Shown here: one piece after another, positions 26,627 through 36,208 of the stretch
Numbering within the stretch: the first letter of the stretch is position 1
How the letters are laid out: each line of letters opens with the position of its first letter
NCBI GenBank assembly: GCA_030824515.1
Contig: JAVBXN010000021.1
Location: forward strand, 1-64,000
Length of the DNA stretch: 64,000 nt
Origin: Pelobacter sp.
GTDB taxonomy: Bacteria > Desulfobacterota > Desulfuromonadia > Geobacterales > Pseudopelobacteraceae
Direction: 5' to 3'
Translations under genes and position numbers: made by a program
The notes under the pieces: model-generated
The model's input: the letters and a program-made list of their open reading frames with translations, nothing else
Told to the model about the DNA's origin: nothing
Database searches by the model: none

Positions 26627-27376
26627 TCAACGGCTGTCTTCAGGGTAGAAAACCTTCATCAGGCACAGACCACAGGCCGGCGCGGTGACGCCGGCTTTTT
26701 TCCGGTCACCTTCCAGCAGCAACCGCTCAACATACTCCTGCTTGAAACGCCCCCTGCCGACATCCACCAGCGTTCCTGACATTACCCTCACCATATACTT
26801 CAGAAAACCTTCTCCGACAACATCGATGGTAATAAACTTTCCGCTTTGATCGATTTTAATCGAGTCCATCCGGCGCGTCGTAGTCTTCGCCACACAGTTC
26901 GAAGCACGGAACGCGGCAAAATCGTGTGTGCCGACAAAATAGCGGGCAGCAGCCAGCATTGCCGGCAGGTCAAGAGTTTCCCTGACCTGCCAGCTGTACA
27001 ACCGATCCAACGGAGAACGTATGGTGGAATTGTATATCGTGTAGCGATAATGCTTGGCAAGCGCTGCGCTGATCGGCTTGAACCCATCCGGCGCCAGGCG
27101 GGCATCCTGAACGGCAATGTCATCGGGAAGATAACGATTGGTACCTTCGATAAAGGCCCGCAACGGCAGTTCCCTGGCGGTGTAAAAGGCGGCCGGCATG
27201 GCCCGGGCATGCACACCTGCATCGGTGCGACCCGAAGAGCAGAGTTGAACCCGCTCACCCAGCAGGTTTTCGAGAGCATCCTCCATGAGTTGCTGGATTG
27301 TCATGCCGTTCGGTTGCACCTGCCAGCCGGAATAGTTGGTGCCATCGTAGGCGATTGTCAGCAGGATGGTAGGCAC
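26627..27376 (-). CDS. truA: tRNA pseudouridine synthase A
   Basis: 249 aa, starting with GTG at 27376, two bases after the hslO stop. The catalytic aspartate lies in SSGRTDAGVHA. It makes pseudouridine at positions 38-40 of the tRNA anticodon arm. The C-terminal motif FLKYMVRVMSGTLVDVG is typical. Confidence 0.96.
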   Translation of the reverse strand: MPTILLTIAYDGTNYSGWQVQPNGMTIQQLMEDALENLLGERVQLCSSGRTDAGVHARAMPAAFYTARELPLRAFIEGTNRYLPDDIAVQDARLAPDGFKPISAALAKHYRYTIYNSTIRSPLDRLYSWQVRETLDLPAMLAAARYFVGTHDFAAFRASNCVAKTTTRRMDSIKIDQSGKFITIDVVGEGFLKYMVRVMSGTLVDVGRGRFKQEYVERLLLEGDRKKAGVTAPACGLCLMKVFYPEDSR

Positions 27377-27378
27377 GA

Positions 27379-28269
27379 TTATCTGACCGCTTTCTCTGCT
27401 ACGCGATTTATAAGCTGATCCAGGTTTTCCCTGTCAAAGCGATAAGTCTTGCGGCAGAACTCGCAGGTAACCACGGCCCCGTCATCGGTCGCCTGCATAT
27501 CGATCAACTCCTTCGCACCCATGGTAATCAAGGCCCGTTCGACCTTATCAAGTGAACATCCGCAACGAAAGAAAATATCGTGGGTTTCAAGAACGGTATA
27601 AGATATGTCGCCAAAGAGTTCCCGAATAACCCCCTCCGGACCGCCCTCGCTCAACATCAATGAAAGCGGTGGCGCCGATGCTATTCGCTCCATGATCTTT
27701 TCCAGCTCAGCCTGGTCGGCCTTCGGCAACGCCTGGACCAGAAAGCCGCCACAGACCGCAATATGGCCGTTCTCATCCAGTGCCGCCCCCAAGCCTACGG
27801 CGGAGGGAGTCTGCTCGGATTCGGTCAGATAGTACGCCAGGTCGTCACCGATCTCGCTGCTGACCAGTTGCACCAGCCCCTGATACGGTTGCCCGCCAAC
27901 CCCGATATCTTTCGATACGGTCAGGAATCCGGCCTTCCCGATCAATCCGGCCACATTCCACTTTCCGTTTAACGGTTCAACTTCAGCCGCCGGATTCCCG
28001 GCGCAGCCGCAGACCGCTCCCTCGCTGTCGGCTTCGATCAGCAGTTTGAGTAACGGACCGTTACCTTCAAACTTGAGAGCAATCCGCTGACCATTCTTCA
28101 GCAACGCCCCCAGCAGCGCCCCACCGGCAAGTCCGCGGCCCATTGCAATACTTGCCGTGGCAGAGGTCTCCTGGAGCAGACATATCTCACGCGCCAGAGT
28201 GCTGGTGTCACAGGCTAGAACCCGGATACCGCCCGACAGACATAATGCACGAACCATTTGATTTGACAT
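27379..28269 (-). CDS. hslO: Hsp33 redox-regulated chaperone
   Basis: 296 aa from ATG at 28269; a GTG at 28287 is an alternative. The N-terminal domain holds the AMGRGLAGGALLGALLK stretch. The C-terminal zinc switch has CGC and CEFC, the CxC...CxxC cluster that releases zinc and activates the holdase on oxidation. It is cytoplasmic. It shares a unit with truA downstream. Confidence 0.96.
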   Translation of the reverse strand: MSNQMVRALCLSGGIRVLACDTSTLAREICLLQETSATASIAMGRGLAGGALLGALLKNGQRIALKFEGNGPLLKLLIEADSEGAVCGCAGNPAAEVEPLNGKWNVAGLIGKAGFLTVSKDIGVGGQPYQGLVQLVSSEIGDDLAYYLTESEQTPSAVGLGAALDENGHIAVCGGFLVQALPKADQAELEKIMERIASAPPLSLMLSEGGPEGVIRELFGDISYTVLETHDIFFRCGCSLDKVERALITMGAKELIDMQATDDGAVVTCEFCRKTYRFDRENLDQLINRVAEKAVR

Positions 28270-28332
28270 TTTCCATTTCTCCCGCACAATTATTCAACGT
28301 TGACAGCTTGCATATATATACAATATCCGGCA

Positions 28333-28365
28333 CAAAAAAAAGCCGCATCTTTCGATGCGGCTTTT
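28333..28365 (-). terminator. Intrinsic terminator of the Ala/Lys-rich protein gene
   Basis: A 12-bp perfect stem (28338-28349 / 28354-28365, AAAAGCCGCATC) has a 4-nt loop and, on the minus strand, a run of eight T. It lies 23 bp after the stop at 28388 and before hslO. Confidence 0.85.
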
Positions 28366-28387
28366 CTGTACATATGCAAAAAGCGAA

Positions 28388-28627
28388 TTACTTTGCAGGA
28401 GCAGCAGCAGGAGCAGCTTCTTCTTTCTTCACTTCAGCTTTCTTGGCTTTTTTAGCTTTTTTAGCTTTTTTAGCAGGCTTTGCTTCCGGCTTTGCTTCAG
28501 CAGCAGGAGCAGCGGCAGCGGCAGGAGCAGCAGGAGCAGCAGCTTTCTCAGCAGGAGCAGCGAATGCAACAGCGGCGAAAGATACAGCTACGAGGGCGGC
28601 AACGATTGTGGACATAACTTTTTTCAT
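28388..28627 (-). CDS. Small exported Ala/Lys/Pro-rich low-complexity protein
   Basis: 79 aa from ATG at 28627 behind GGAGGTAGT. A clean signal peptide (about 1-23, AAVAFA) precedes a mature region made almost only of Ala, Pro, Lys and Glu, with AKKAKKAKKAKKA in the middle. At DNA level this is a tandem TTTTTTAGC repeat. The mature part is highly basic and probably disordered. Similar short proteins occur in Geobacter genomes; function is unknown. It has its own ribosome site and terminator, so it is probably monocistronic and well expressed. Confidence 0.75.
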   Translation of the reverse strand: MKKVMSTIVAALVAVSFAAVAFAAPAEKAAAPAAPAAAAAPAAEAKPEAKPAKKAKKAKKAKKAEVKKEEAAPAAAPAK

Positions 28628-29054
28628 TTGTACTACCTCCAAAGGGATATGTTTGATCATGTCTTGTGCAGGCAGTGTGCCAACCCAGCCAGACACCGTA
28701 ACGCCCTGCAATCATTTGTTTCATGCAAACCGGTTTATGGGACAATGCTTCACATCACACCTCATTCACAACATCCAATACCCCAAATGAGGTAACAGCC
28801 GTTCAATCAGCCCTGAATTCACCGTTTGGAGTGACTGTCGGTTTATCAATCAAGCAGCAACCTCTGCTGGCAAACATGGAATTCCGGATTCAGCTGATTA
28901 TTAAAGTTATATTCGACTTGACTGAACAGAGATGAAAACGATATGAACATGGAATTATTATATCCGTAACAATATCGGATATGAAGGGGCGGTACGGCAA
29001 CTGAACATCGGAACAGAAAATGGGTATGGCCCCCATGGTACAGAGGAGTTATCA
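28628..29054. other. 427-bp intergenic region between divergent genes
   Basis: No credible gene. It holds the leader of the Ala/Lys-rich gene on the left and the candidate promoter of the efflux operon on the right (28918-28947). Nothing else is recognised. Confidence 0.6.
28918..28947 (+). promoter_or_regulatory. Candidate promoter of the RND efflux operon
   Basis: TTGACT at 28918-28923, 18 bp, TATGAA at 28942-28947. It lies about 105 bp before the start of the adaptor gene. Confidence 0.4.
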
Positions 29055-30200
29055 ATGAACAAAGCCGCTGTTTTAATTACCATAGTCTTTTTTGCCTCAA
29101 CCATCAGTGCCTGTGGCAAGACCGAAACAGGCAAGGAGCAGCTGTCCAAACCTCCGGTCGCAGTTGAAAGTTCCTCTGCAAAACCGGCAGAAATGGTCGA
29201 ATACATTGAAGTAACCGGAAACCTGGAGCCCAAGTTCTCGGTGGATGTAAAAACTCAGATACCCGGTCTTGTCAAACAGGTCTTTGTCAATGAGTGGGTG
29301 CGTGTAAAGAAAGGGCAGCCGCTGGCCATGATCGATGTATCTGAAACAGAGGCGCAGGTCAAACGCGGCGAAGCCGGCATCGCGGCGGCCAGGGCCGGCC
29401 TGGCCCAAGCCCGGGTAGCAGCCAACCGTGCCGAGCGCGAGTTTGCCCGACTGGTCAAACTGAAAGAGTCCGGCCTGGCAACGCAACAGGCCCTGGATGA
29501 TGCCAGCACCGAAAAGGAAGCCGCACAGTCAAAAATCGACTCCGCCAGAGCCCAGATCCGCGTGGCCGAAGAAGAGACACGCCAGGCTATCGCACGGCGG
29601 GCCAAGGGATCGGTCACGGCTCCAATTGACGGGGTAGTCGCGCTGCGGAACGTCAACGTGGGCGATCTGGCCAGTGATGCGGCCGCGGGCAAGCCGATTT
29701 TCAGAATTGTCGACAACCGGATACTCAATCTGACCGTCAGCGTATCTTCCACTGATTCCGGCCGCGTCAAGGTGGGGCAACCGCTCGAGTTCACAGTTGA
29801 TTCGCAGCCAGGAGTCAGCTTCACCGGCAAGATCATGTTCATAAACCCGGAGCTTTCAGCAGCGGACCGGTCACTGAAGGTGATCGCGGAGGTGCGCAAT
29901 GTCCCCGAAACCCTGAAGGGAGGACTGTTCGCCAAGGGGCGGATTATCACCGGCAGACGTGCCGACGTGCTGCAGGTGCCACGCAGCGCCGTTGCCGCGC
30001 TGGACCTGTCCGCCGGAAAAGGGGTGATGTATGTGGTTGAAAACGGGACCGCGCGAAAACGCGAGATAGCGGTCGGTGTAACAAACGGTGATTTGATTGA
30101 AGTCAAGTCCGGCATCAAATCCGGCGAACGGTACGTGACCCGTGGCGGCTTCAACCTTAAAGACGGCGACAGCGTGACCGCCAACGGAAAAACGAAATAG
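29055..30200 (+). CDS. RND efflux periplasmic adaptor lipoprotein (HlyD/AcrA family)
   Basis: 381 aa. The lipobox ISAC gives Cys20 as the lipidated residue. A lipoyl/barrel-sandwich half, an alpha-hairpin (about 110-180, rich in Ala/Arg/Glu), the second lipoyl half (VTAPIDGVVALRNV), then beta-barrel and membrane-proximal domains follow. It bridges the inner-membrane RND pump and the TolC-like channel encoded downstream at 31357 and 36205. Start behind GAGGAG. Confidence 0.92.
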   Translation: MNKAAVLITIVFFASTISACGKTETGKEQLSKPPVAVESSSAKPAEMVEYIEVTGNLEPKFSVDVKTQIPGLVKQVFVNEWVRVKKGQPLAMIDVSETEAQVKRGEAGIAAARAGLAQARVAANRAEREFARLVKLKESGLATQQALDDASTEKEAAQSKIDSARAQIRVAEEETRQAIARRAKGSVTAPIDGVVALRNVNVGDLASDAAAGKPIFRIVDNRILNLTVSVSSTDSGRVKVGQPLEFTVDSQPGVSFTGKIMFINPELSAADRSLKVIAEVRNVPETLKGGLFAKGRIITGRRADVLQVPRSAVAALDLSAGKGVMYVVENGTARKREIAVGVTNGDLIEVKSGIKSGERYVTRGGFNLKDGDSVTANGKTK

Positions 30201-30236
30201 TTCCCATCAGGAAACGAATTGCGGGAGGTAATGCCA

Positions 30237-30329
30237 ATGACCATCGTTTTCGTGTACAACGCCGACCAGCTGAATGCCTGCCGCGATGTCGCCGATCTCA
30301 AGCAGCTGATTAGGGAGAGACTGGCATGA
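30237..30329 (+). pseudogene. 30-residue ORF, probable internally deleted remnant
   Basis: ATG at 30237 behind GGGAGG encodes a 30-residue peptide beginning MTIVFVYNAD and ending in LKQLIRERLA; its TGA overlaps the ATG of tag. From memory, MxIVFVYNAD is the start of a conserved uncharacterised bacterial family of about 150 aa. The remaining residues look like a C-terminal tail of such a protein, suggesting a large in-frame deletion. It could also be a genuine small protein or a leader coupling translation into tag. Confidence 0.4.
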
Positions 30330-30898
30330 CCCGCTGCGGATGGTGCGGCAGCGACCCGCTGTATGTCGCTTACCACGATCTTGAGTGGGGCACACCGCTG
30401 CACGACGATCGGCGGCTGTTCGAGTTCCTGATCCTGGAGGGCGCCCAGGCCGGTCTCTCCTGGATAACCATTCTCAAGAGGCGCGAAGGCTACCGGCGCG
30501 CCTTTGAACAGTTCGATCCGGCTGTTGTGGCCGGTTTTGACGAGCTGAAACAGGCCGGGCTGCTCAACGACAGCGGCATCATCCGCAACCGCCTGAAAAT
30601 CGCCTCGGCAGTCAGCAATGCCCGCGCCTTTCTGGATGTACAGAACGAGTTCGGCAGCTTCGACAGTTACCTGTGGCGGTTCGTAGACGGCAGCCCGATT
30701 CAGAACACCTGGAAAACGCACAACGACATCCCGGCCGGCACCCCGTTGTCGGATGCACTCAGCAAGGACCTGAAGCGTCGCGGATTCCGCTTCGTCGGTT
30801 CAACCATCTGCTACGCCCTGATGCAGGCGGTAGGCATGGTAAACGACCACACCGTAGATTGTTTCCGCTGGAAAGAACTGGGAGGGACCGATGAGTAA
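30326..30898 (+). CDS. tag: DNA-3-methyladenine glycosylase I
   Basis: 190 aa. The N-terminus RCGWCGSDPLYVAYHDLEWG is diagnostic, and zinc ligands include the early Cys and His and a C-terminal His-x3-Cys (NDHTVDC). It removes 3-methyladenine from DNA to start base excision repair. It is coupled by ATGA to the short ORF upstream and overlaps the next gene by 8 bp. Its presence inside an efflux operon is unusual. Confidence 0.96.
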   Translation: MTRCGWCGSDPLYVAYHDLEWGTPLHDDRRLFEFLILEGAQAGLSWITILKRREGYRRAFEQFDPAVVAGFDELKQAGLLNDSGIIRNRLKIASAVSNARAFLDVQNEFGSFDSYLWRFVDGSPIQNTWKTHNDIPAGTPLSDALSKDLKRRGFRFVGSTICYALMQAVGMVNDHTVDCFRWKELGGTDE

Positions 30899-31328
30899 TC
30901 TTACGATGCTGCTGCTGATGGTTTGCGGCGGCATGGCGATAGCGCTACAGCCTTCGATCAACGCGCGCCTGGCACAGAAGACCGGCGCCTTTGAAAGTTC
31001 CATGATTTCGTTCGCCGTCGGCACGCTGGCATTGCTGATCGTTACGATGATAGCCGGAAAAGGCAGCCTGCGCGGCATCGCCGGCGCCTCCTGGTGGGAG
31101 CTGACCGGAGGCTTTCTGGGCGCGTTCTTTGTCACACTGACGATCATATCGGTCCCACGCATCGGCACCACCGCCGTGATGGCGATGGTTATCACAGGCC
31201 AGCTGATCACCGGGGCAGCACTGGACCACTTCGGCGCGTTCGGCCTGCGCCAGGCCCCCTTCTCTCCACTTCGGGCGCTCGGCATCCTGCTGCTGGCCTC
31301 CGGCGCCTGGCTGATCATAAAACGCTAG
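30891..31328 (+). CDS. YdcZ-type DMT family membrane protein
   Basis: 145 aa with four to five transmembrane helices. The start (VCGGMAIALQPSINARLAQ) and GGFLGAFFVTLTIISVPRIG match the short DMT/DUF606 (YdcZ) family. These half-size transporters usually pair as dimers; substrates are unknown. It overlaps tag by 8 bp and ends 28 bp before the RND permease. Confidence 0.88.
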   Translation: MSNLTMLLLMVCGGMAIALQPSINARLAQKTGAFESSMISFAVGTLALLIVTMIAGKGSLRGIAGASWWELTGGFLGAFFVTLTIISVPRIGTTAVMAMVITGQLITGAALDHFGAFGLRQAPFSPLRALGILLLASGAWLIIKR

Positions 31329-31356
31329 CAGTAAGCCACAAGGAACCTGAAACGAC

Positions 31357-34300
31357 ATGATCCTTTCCAATACTTCCATCAAGCGCCCGATCTTCGCCAC
31401 GGTAATGATGCTGGCGCTGGTTACGCTGGGGCTGTTCTCCTACAAACGCCTCTCGGTCGAGATGTTTCCCAACGTTGAATTTCCGCTGATCTCAATCGTA
31501 ACAACTTTTTCCGGCGCCTCGCCCGAGACCGTGGAGCGCGAGGTATCCAAGCGCATCGAGGAATCGGTCAACCAGATCGCCGGGGTCAAACATGTCTTCT
31601 CCACCTCCCGCGAGGGGGTTTCCACGGTCATGGTCCAGTTCCAGCTGGAACAGCGGGTCAACGACTGCGCCCAGGAGGTGCGCGCCAAGATCAGCTCGAT
31701 CAGGGGCAACCTGCCGGAGGGGATCGATGAGCCGATCATCCAGAAGCTGGACTTCAACGCCGCACCGGTGGCGGCCCTGGCGGTACAGTCCGACACCCTC
31801 TCCCCCCGTGACCTGACGATCCTGGTGGACAAGAAAATCAAGAAACGCTTCGAAAGCGTGGCCGGGGTCGGCAAGGTGGACATGGTCGGCGGCCGCAAGC
31901 GTGAGATCAGCGTAGAGCTGGACCCGGTGCGCCTGGACAGCCTGGGACTGGGGGTCAACGAGGTCGTGGCCGGTATCAGGTCTGAGAATACCAACACCCC
32001 GCTGGGACGCCTGACCAAGGGGACTTCCGAGTATCCGATGCGGATCGACGGCAAGCCGGACCGCGCCGAAGGCTACCGCGACATGGCCATCGCCAGGCGG
32101 GGCGACCGGGCGATACCGCTGGGAGAGGTGGCCACAGTTTCCGACAGCACCGAGGAAAAACGCAAGTTGGCCCTGGTCAACGGCCAGCCGGCCATCGGCC
32201 TGGATATATACAAGCAATCCGGCGGCAACGAGGTCGAGCTGGTTGACAACGTCAAAAAAACCATGCTCAAGGTGCAGAAGGAACTGCCGCCGGGCGTGAC
32301 CCTGACCATGGTGCGCGACGGCACGATCATGACCCGCGACTCGCTGACCGATGTCAAGGACACGCTGATCATCGGCGGCATCCTGACCGTGCTGATCGTG
32401 TTCTGTTTCATCAATTCCTGGCGCTCCACTGTAATCACCGGAGTGACGCTGCCGATCTCGGTCATCTCGGCCTACATCATCATGTACGCGCTGGGCATGA
32501 CCCTGAACGTGATGACGCTGATGGCGCTCTCGCTGGCGATCGGCATGCTGATCGACGACGCGATTGTCGTGCGCGAGAACATCGTGCGCCACCTGGAAAT
32601 GGGCAAGGACCATATGGAGGCCGCGCGCTTCGGCACCTCCGAAATCGGCCTGGCGGTTTTCGCCACCTCCATGTCGATCATCGCCGTTTTCATCCCGGTG
32701 GCCTTCATGAAGGGCATCGTCGGGCGCTTCTTCTACCAGTTCGGCATCAGCGTGGCCTTTGCCGTGCTGGTCTCGCTATTCGTCTCCTTCACGCTCGATC
32801 CGATGCTCTCCTCGCGCTGGCACGATCCGTCGATCCATCTTAAGGGGCAACGCAAGGGGATCGCCAGGCTGCTGGAGCGCTTCAACCAATGGTTCGACCT
32901 TACCGCCGACAAGTACCGCTTTGCCATCAGCTGGGCCCTGGACCACCGCAAATCGGTGATGGCCCTGGCACTGGCATCCTTTGTGGCTGGCCTGGTGCTC
33001 TTCAGCACCCTGGAATCCTCCTTCATGGCGCTCTACGACAAGGGCGAGTTCCAGGTCTCCTTCAAGACCGCCCCGGACGCCAGCATGGCCGAAACCGAGA
33101 ACAGGCTCAACGCAATCCTGGCGGTCTTGAAAGACATCCCGGAGATTGACCATACCTACGCCACGATCGGCGCCGGAGACAACGGCACCGTGCGGGACGG
33201 GCTGCTTTACCTGAAGCTCAGGGAGCGTAACGAACGCAAGCGCAATCAGTTTGAGCTGCAGAGGGTCGTGCGTGAGAGATTCCGCAGCATTGCCGGCATA
33301 ACCTTCTCGATCGAGGAGGTCGGCCAGATCGGCGGGGCACAGAAACCGCTCAATGTCAACCTGAAGGGCGATGACCTCAACACGCTGAAAATATTGGGGC
33401 AGAAGTTGAAGGAAGAGTTGTACAAGACGCCCGGGATCGTCGATCTGGCGGTGACGCTGGAGCATGACATTCCCGAATACCGGCTGCGGGTGGACCGGGA
33501 GAAGGCGCTCTCGGCCGGCGTGACCACCAACGACATAGTCGGTTCGCTGGGGCGTCTGGTGGGGGGCGAGGCGATCAGCACCTACGAGGATGAGGACGGC
33601 GATGCCGTGGATGTCCGCGTGCGCCTGCCGGAAAGGATACGTCAGAATCCGGCGCAGGTGGCCGACCTGAAGATCTCGGTCGCGGACGACAGCGGCGGTG
33701 TCAAGCTGGTGCCGCTGGCCAGTCTGGTCAGCACGGTGGTGGCCGCCAGCCCGACCGAGATCAACCGCCGCGACCTGGCCCGCCAGATCACGGTATCGGC
33801 CAACCTGGACGACCTGCCGATCGGCACCGCCGTCAAGCATGTCGAGGCCGCTGCCAAAAAGATCAACATGCCGCCCGGCTACTCGATCGACCTGTCCGGC
33901 GAAGCGGAGGACATGGCCGAGTCTTTCGGCTACATGGGCGAATCACTGCTGCTGGCGGTGGTGTTCGTGTTCCTGATCCTGGCGGCCCAGTTCGAATCGT
34001 TCTTCGAGCCTTTCGCGATCATGCTTTCGCTGCCGCTCTCGATCGTCGGCATGGCCGGCATGCTCAAACTGACCGGCGACACGGTCAACATCATGTCGCT
34101 GATCGGCCTGATCATGCTGATGGGGCTGGTAACCAAGAACGCGATCCTGCTGGTCGATTACGCCAAGGTACTGCAGCGCAGGGATGGCAAGCCGCGCCGC
34201 GAGGCGGTGATCGAGGCCGGCCGCACCCGCTTGAGGCCGATCATCATGACAACACTGGCGATGATCTTCGGCATGCTGCCGCTCTTCCTGGCCATCGGCG

Positions 34301-34455
34301 CCGGCGCAGAGATGCGCGCCCCCATGGCCCGGGCGGTGGTGGGAGGACTGCTGACCTCGACCCTGCTGACCCTGCTGGTGGTGCCGGTCATGTACACATT
34401 GATGGACGATCTGGGGAACTGGCTGAAGCGGAAATGGAAAGGCAAGCATGCCTGA
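31357..34455 (+). CDS. RND efflux inner-membrane permease (HAE1/AcrB family)
   Basis: 1032 aa, normal size. Twelve transmembrane helices and two large periplasmic loops are present; TM1 follows SNTSIKRPIFATVM. The proton-relay aspartates are in the TM4 motif LAIGMLIDDAIVV. The C-terminal TM10-11 region has LMGLVTKNAILLVDYAK. It is a proton-driven exporter working with the adaptor at 29055 and the channel at 36205; substrates cannot be inferred. It overlaps the pabB gene by 8 bp. Confidence 0.96.
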   Translation: MILSNTSIKRPIFATVMMLALVTLGLFSYKRLSVEMFPNVEFPLISIVTTFSGASPETVEREVSKRIEESVNQIAGVKHVFSTSREGVSTVMVQFQLEQRVNDCAQEVRAKISSIRGNLPEGIDEPIIQKLDFNAAPVAALAVQSDTLSPRDLTILVDKKIKKRFESVAGVGKVDMVGGRKREISVELDPVRLDSLGLGVNEVVAGIRSENTNTPLGRLTKGTSEYPMRIDGKPDRAEGYRDMAIARRGDRAIPLGEVATVSDSTEEKRKLALVNGQPAIGLDIYKQSGGNEVELVDNVKKTMLKVQKELPPGVTLTMVRDGTIMTRDSLTDVKDTLIIGGILTVLIVFCFINSWRSTVITGVTLPISVISAYIIMYALGMTLNVMTLMALSLAIGMLIDDAIVVRENIVRHLEMGKDHMEAARFGTSEIGLAVFATSMSIIAVFIPVAFMKGIVGRFFYQFGISVAFAVLVSLFVSFTLDPMLSSRWHDPSIHLKGQRKGIARLLERFNQWFDLTADKYRFAISWALDHRKSVMALALASFVAGLVLFSTLESSFMALYDKGEFQVSFKTAPDASMAETENRLNAILAVLKDIPEIDHTYATIGAGDNGTVRDGLLYLKLRERNERKRNQFELQRVVRERFRSIAGITFSIEEVGQIGGAQKPLNVNLKGDDLNTLKILGQKLKEELYKTPGIVDLAVTLEHDIPEYRLRVDREKALSAGVTTNDIVGSLGRLVGGEAISTYEDEDGDAVDVRVRLPERIRQNPAQVADLKISVADDSGGVKLVPLASLVSTVVAASPTEINRRDLARQITVSANLDDLPIGTAVKHVEAAAKKINMPPGYSIDLSGEAEDMAESFGYMGESLLLAVVFVFLILAAQFESFFEPFAIMLSLPLSIVGMAGMLKLTGDTVNIMSLIGLIMLMGLVTKNAILLVDYAKVLQRRDGKPRREAVIEAGRTRLRPIIMTTLAMIFGMLPLFLAIGAGAEMRAPMARAVVGGLLTSTLLTLLVVPVMYTLMDDLGNWLKRKWKGKHA

Positions 34456-36208
34456 TACTCCCCTGGTACTGCTGGATTCCTTCGGCGGCCACGGATTCGG
34501 CTCGTCCTGGCGCTTCAGCGGCTTTGCCGGAACCGTCGAGGCAAGTACCCCGGACCGGGTCGCCGAGGCGATGGACGCACTGCAGGCGGCCACGGACGCC
34601 GGCATGTATGCGGCAGGTTTCATCTGTTACGAAGCTGCCGCGGCGCTCAACCCGGATCTCCCCTCCAGGCCGCCCATGGAGGGGTTGCCGCTGCTCTGGT
34701 TCGCCCTGTTCCGCGAAAGGCGCTCCGTACCCTCCGGCGACGGACTGCCGCGGGCGGACACTTCCGAAACAGAGCTGCGGCAGGCGCCGGAGGCGGAGCG
34801 CTACGCCGCCGATATCGAGCGGATCCGTGACTACATCGCCGCCGGCGACTGCTATCAGGTCAATCACACCTTCCAGTTGCAGGGAGATTTCAGCGGCGAC
34901 CCGCTGGCGCTGTACGCCCGCATCGGACGCGGGCAGCGGGCGCCGTTCTGCGCATACATCGACAGCGGACGTTTCACGGTCGTCTCGGCCTCGCCGGAGC
35001 TGTTTTTCTCCCTCAAGGATGGAATTATCACGACCCGCCCGATGAAAGGGACCGCCCCACGCGGCAGAACAGCGGCCGAGGATCGCGAGGCGGTCCGGCG
35101 GTTGCGGGAAAATCCCAAGGAACGGGCCGAAAACCTGATGATCGTCGATCTGCTGCGCAACGACCTGGGTATCGTGGCCGAGACCGGCTCGGTCGCGGTG
35201 AAGTCGCTTTTCGATGTCGAGACCTATCCCAGCCTGCACCAGATGACCTCCACGGTCTCTGCCCGGCTCGGACAGGGGACCGGGTTATCCGACCTCCTGC
35301 GGGCCCTGTTCCCCTGCGGCTCAATCACCGGCGCGCCCAAACGCCGCAGCATGGAGATCATTGCCGGCCTGGAAGGGGCGCCGCGCGGAGTCTACTGCGG
35401 CGCGATCGGCAGCATTGCGCCGGGGGGCGAAGCGCTCTTCTCGGTCGCGATCCGGACCCTTTTGCTGGACCGTCACAGCCGACGGCTGTCGCTGGGAGTG
35501 GGGAGCGGTATCACCTGGGATTCGCAGCCCCGGCACGAATTGGCCGAATGTCTCAACAAGGGCGCCTTCGTCAACGCCAAAGACCAGGATTTCCAGCTGA
35601 TCGAGTCGCTGCGCTGCCAGGACGGTACCTGTACGCTTCTTGAGCGTCATCTGGCGCGCCTGAAAGCATCGGCGGAATATTTCGGGTTTGTTTTCGATCC
35701 GGAGAAGGCGCGCCGGTTGCTACAACATGCCGGCGAAACGTCGGGACTCCGCAAACTCCGGCTGCTGCTGGCGGCGGATGGCACGCTGCGGATTTCATCC
35801 GAAGCGCTGCCAGAGGACGCATCTCTGTTGCGTCTGGCCATCAGCCCGCTGACGGTCGATTCACAAGACCCGTTCCGCTATCACAAGACCACCCGCCGCG
35901 AGCTGCTGGATGATGCCCGCGCGGCCCGCGCCGATTGCGACGAAGTGCTGTTTCTCAATGAACGCGGCGAAGTGACCGAGGGGAGTTACCATACGCTGGT
36001 GATAAAGCAGGACGGCCGCTGGCTGACCCCGCCGCTCAACAGCGGGCTGCTGCCGGGAGTGTTGCGGGAAGAGCTGCTGGAATGCGGAGAGATTACGGAG
36101 AAGGTGCTGTATCCCGAAGATCTGCAACGGGCCGAAGAGCTATGGCTGATCAACTCGGTGCGCGGCCGCCGCCGGGCCGTGCTTGTACAAGGAGAACCCT
36201 TAAAATGA
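34448..36208 (+). CDS. pabBC: Fused aminodeoxychorismate synthase component I / aminodeoxychorismate lyase
   Basis: 586 aa. Residues about 1-375 are the chorismate-binding PabB enzyme (RPMKGTAPRGRT, CGSITGAPKRRSMEII, GVYCGAIG). Residues about 385-586 are a class IV aminotransferase/PabC domain, with the PLP lysine likely in YHKTTR and EVTEGSYHTL. Together they turn chorismate and ammonia (from a PabA elsewhere) into p-aminobenzoate for folate. The gene is wedged between the RND permease (8-bp overlap) and the TolC gene (ATGA overlap). Confidence 0.92.
   Translation: MPDTPLVLLDSFGGHGFGSSWRFSGFAGTVEASTPDRVAEAMDALQAATDAGMYAAGFICYEAAAALNPDLPSRPPMEGLPLLWFALFRERRSVPSGDGLPRADTSETELRQAPEAERYAADIERIRDYIAAGDCYQVNHTFQLQGDFSGDPLALYARIGRGQRAPFCAYIDSGRFTVVSASPELFFSLKDGIITTRPMKGTAPRGRTAAEDREAVRRLRENPKERAENLMIVDLLRNDLGIVAETGSVAVKSLFDVETYPSLHQMTSTVSARLGQGTGLSDLLRALFPCGSITGAPKRRSMEIIAGLEGAPRGVYCGAIGSIAPGGEALFSVAIRTLLLDRHSRRLSLGVGSGITWDSQPRHELAECLNKGAFVNAKDQDFQLIESLRCQDGTCTLLERHLARLKASAEYFGFVFDPEKARRLLQHAGETSGLRKLRLLLAADGTLRISSEALPEDASLLRLAISPLTVDSQDPFRYHKTTRRELLDDARAARADCDEVLFLNERGEVTEGSYHTLVIKQDGRWLTPPLNSGLLPGVLREELLECGEITEKVLYPEDLQRAEELWLINSVRGRRRAVLVQGEPLK

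Noticed and set aside
28438-28490. CRISPR-like or VNTR array
   Set aside because: The short TTTTTTAGC repeats are explained by the AKK codons of the Ala/Lys-rich protein.
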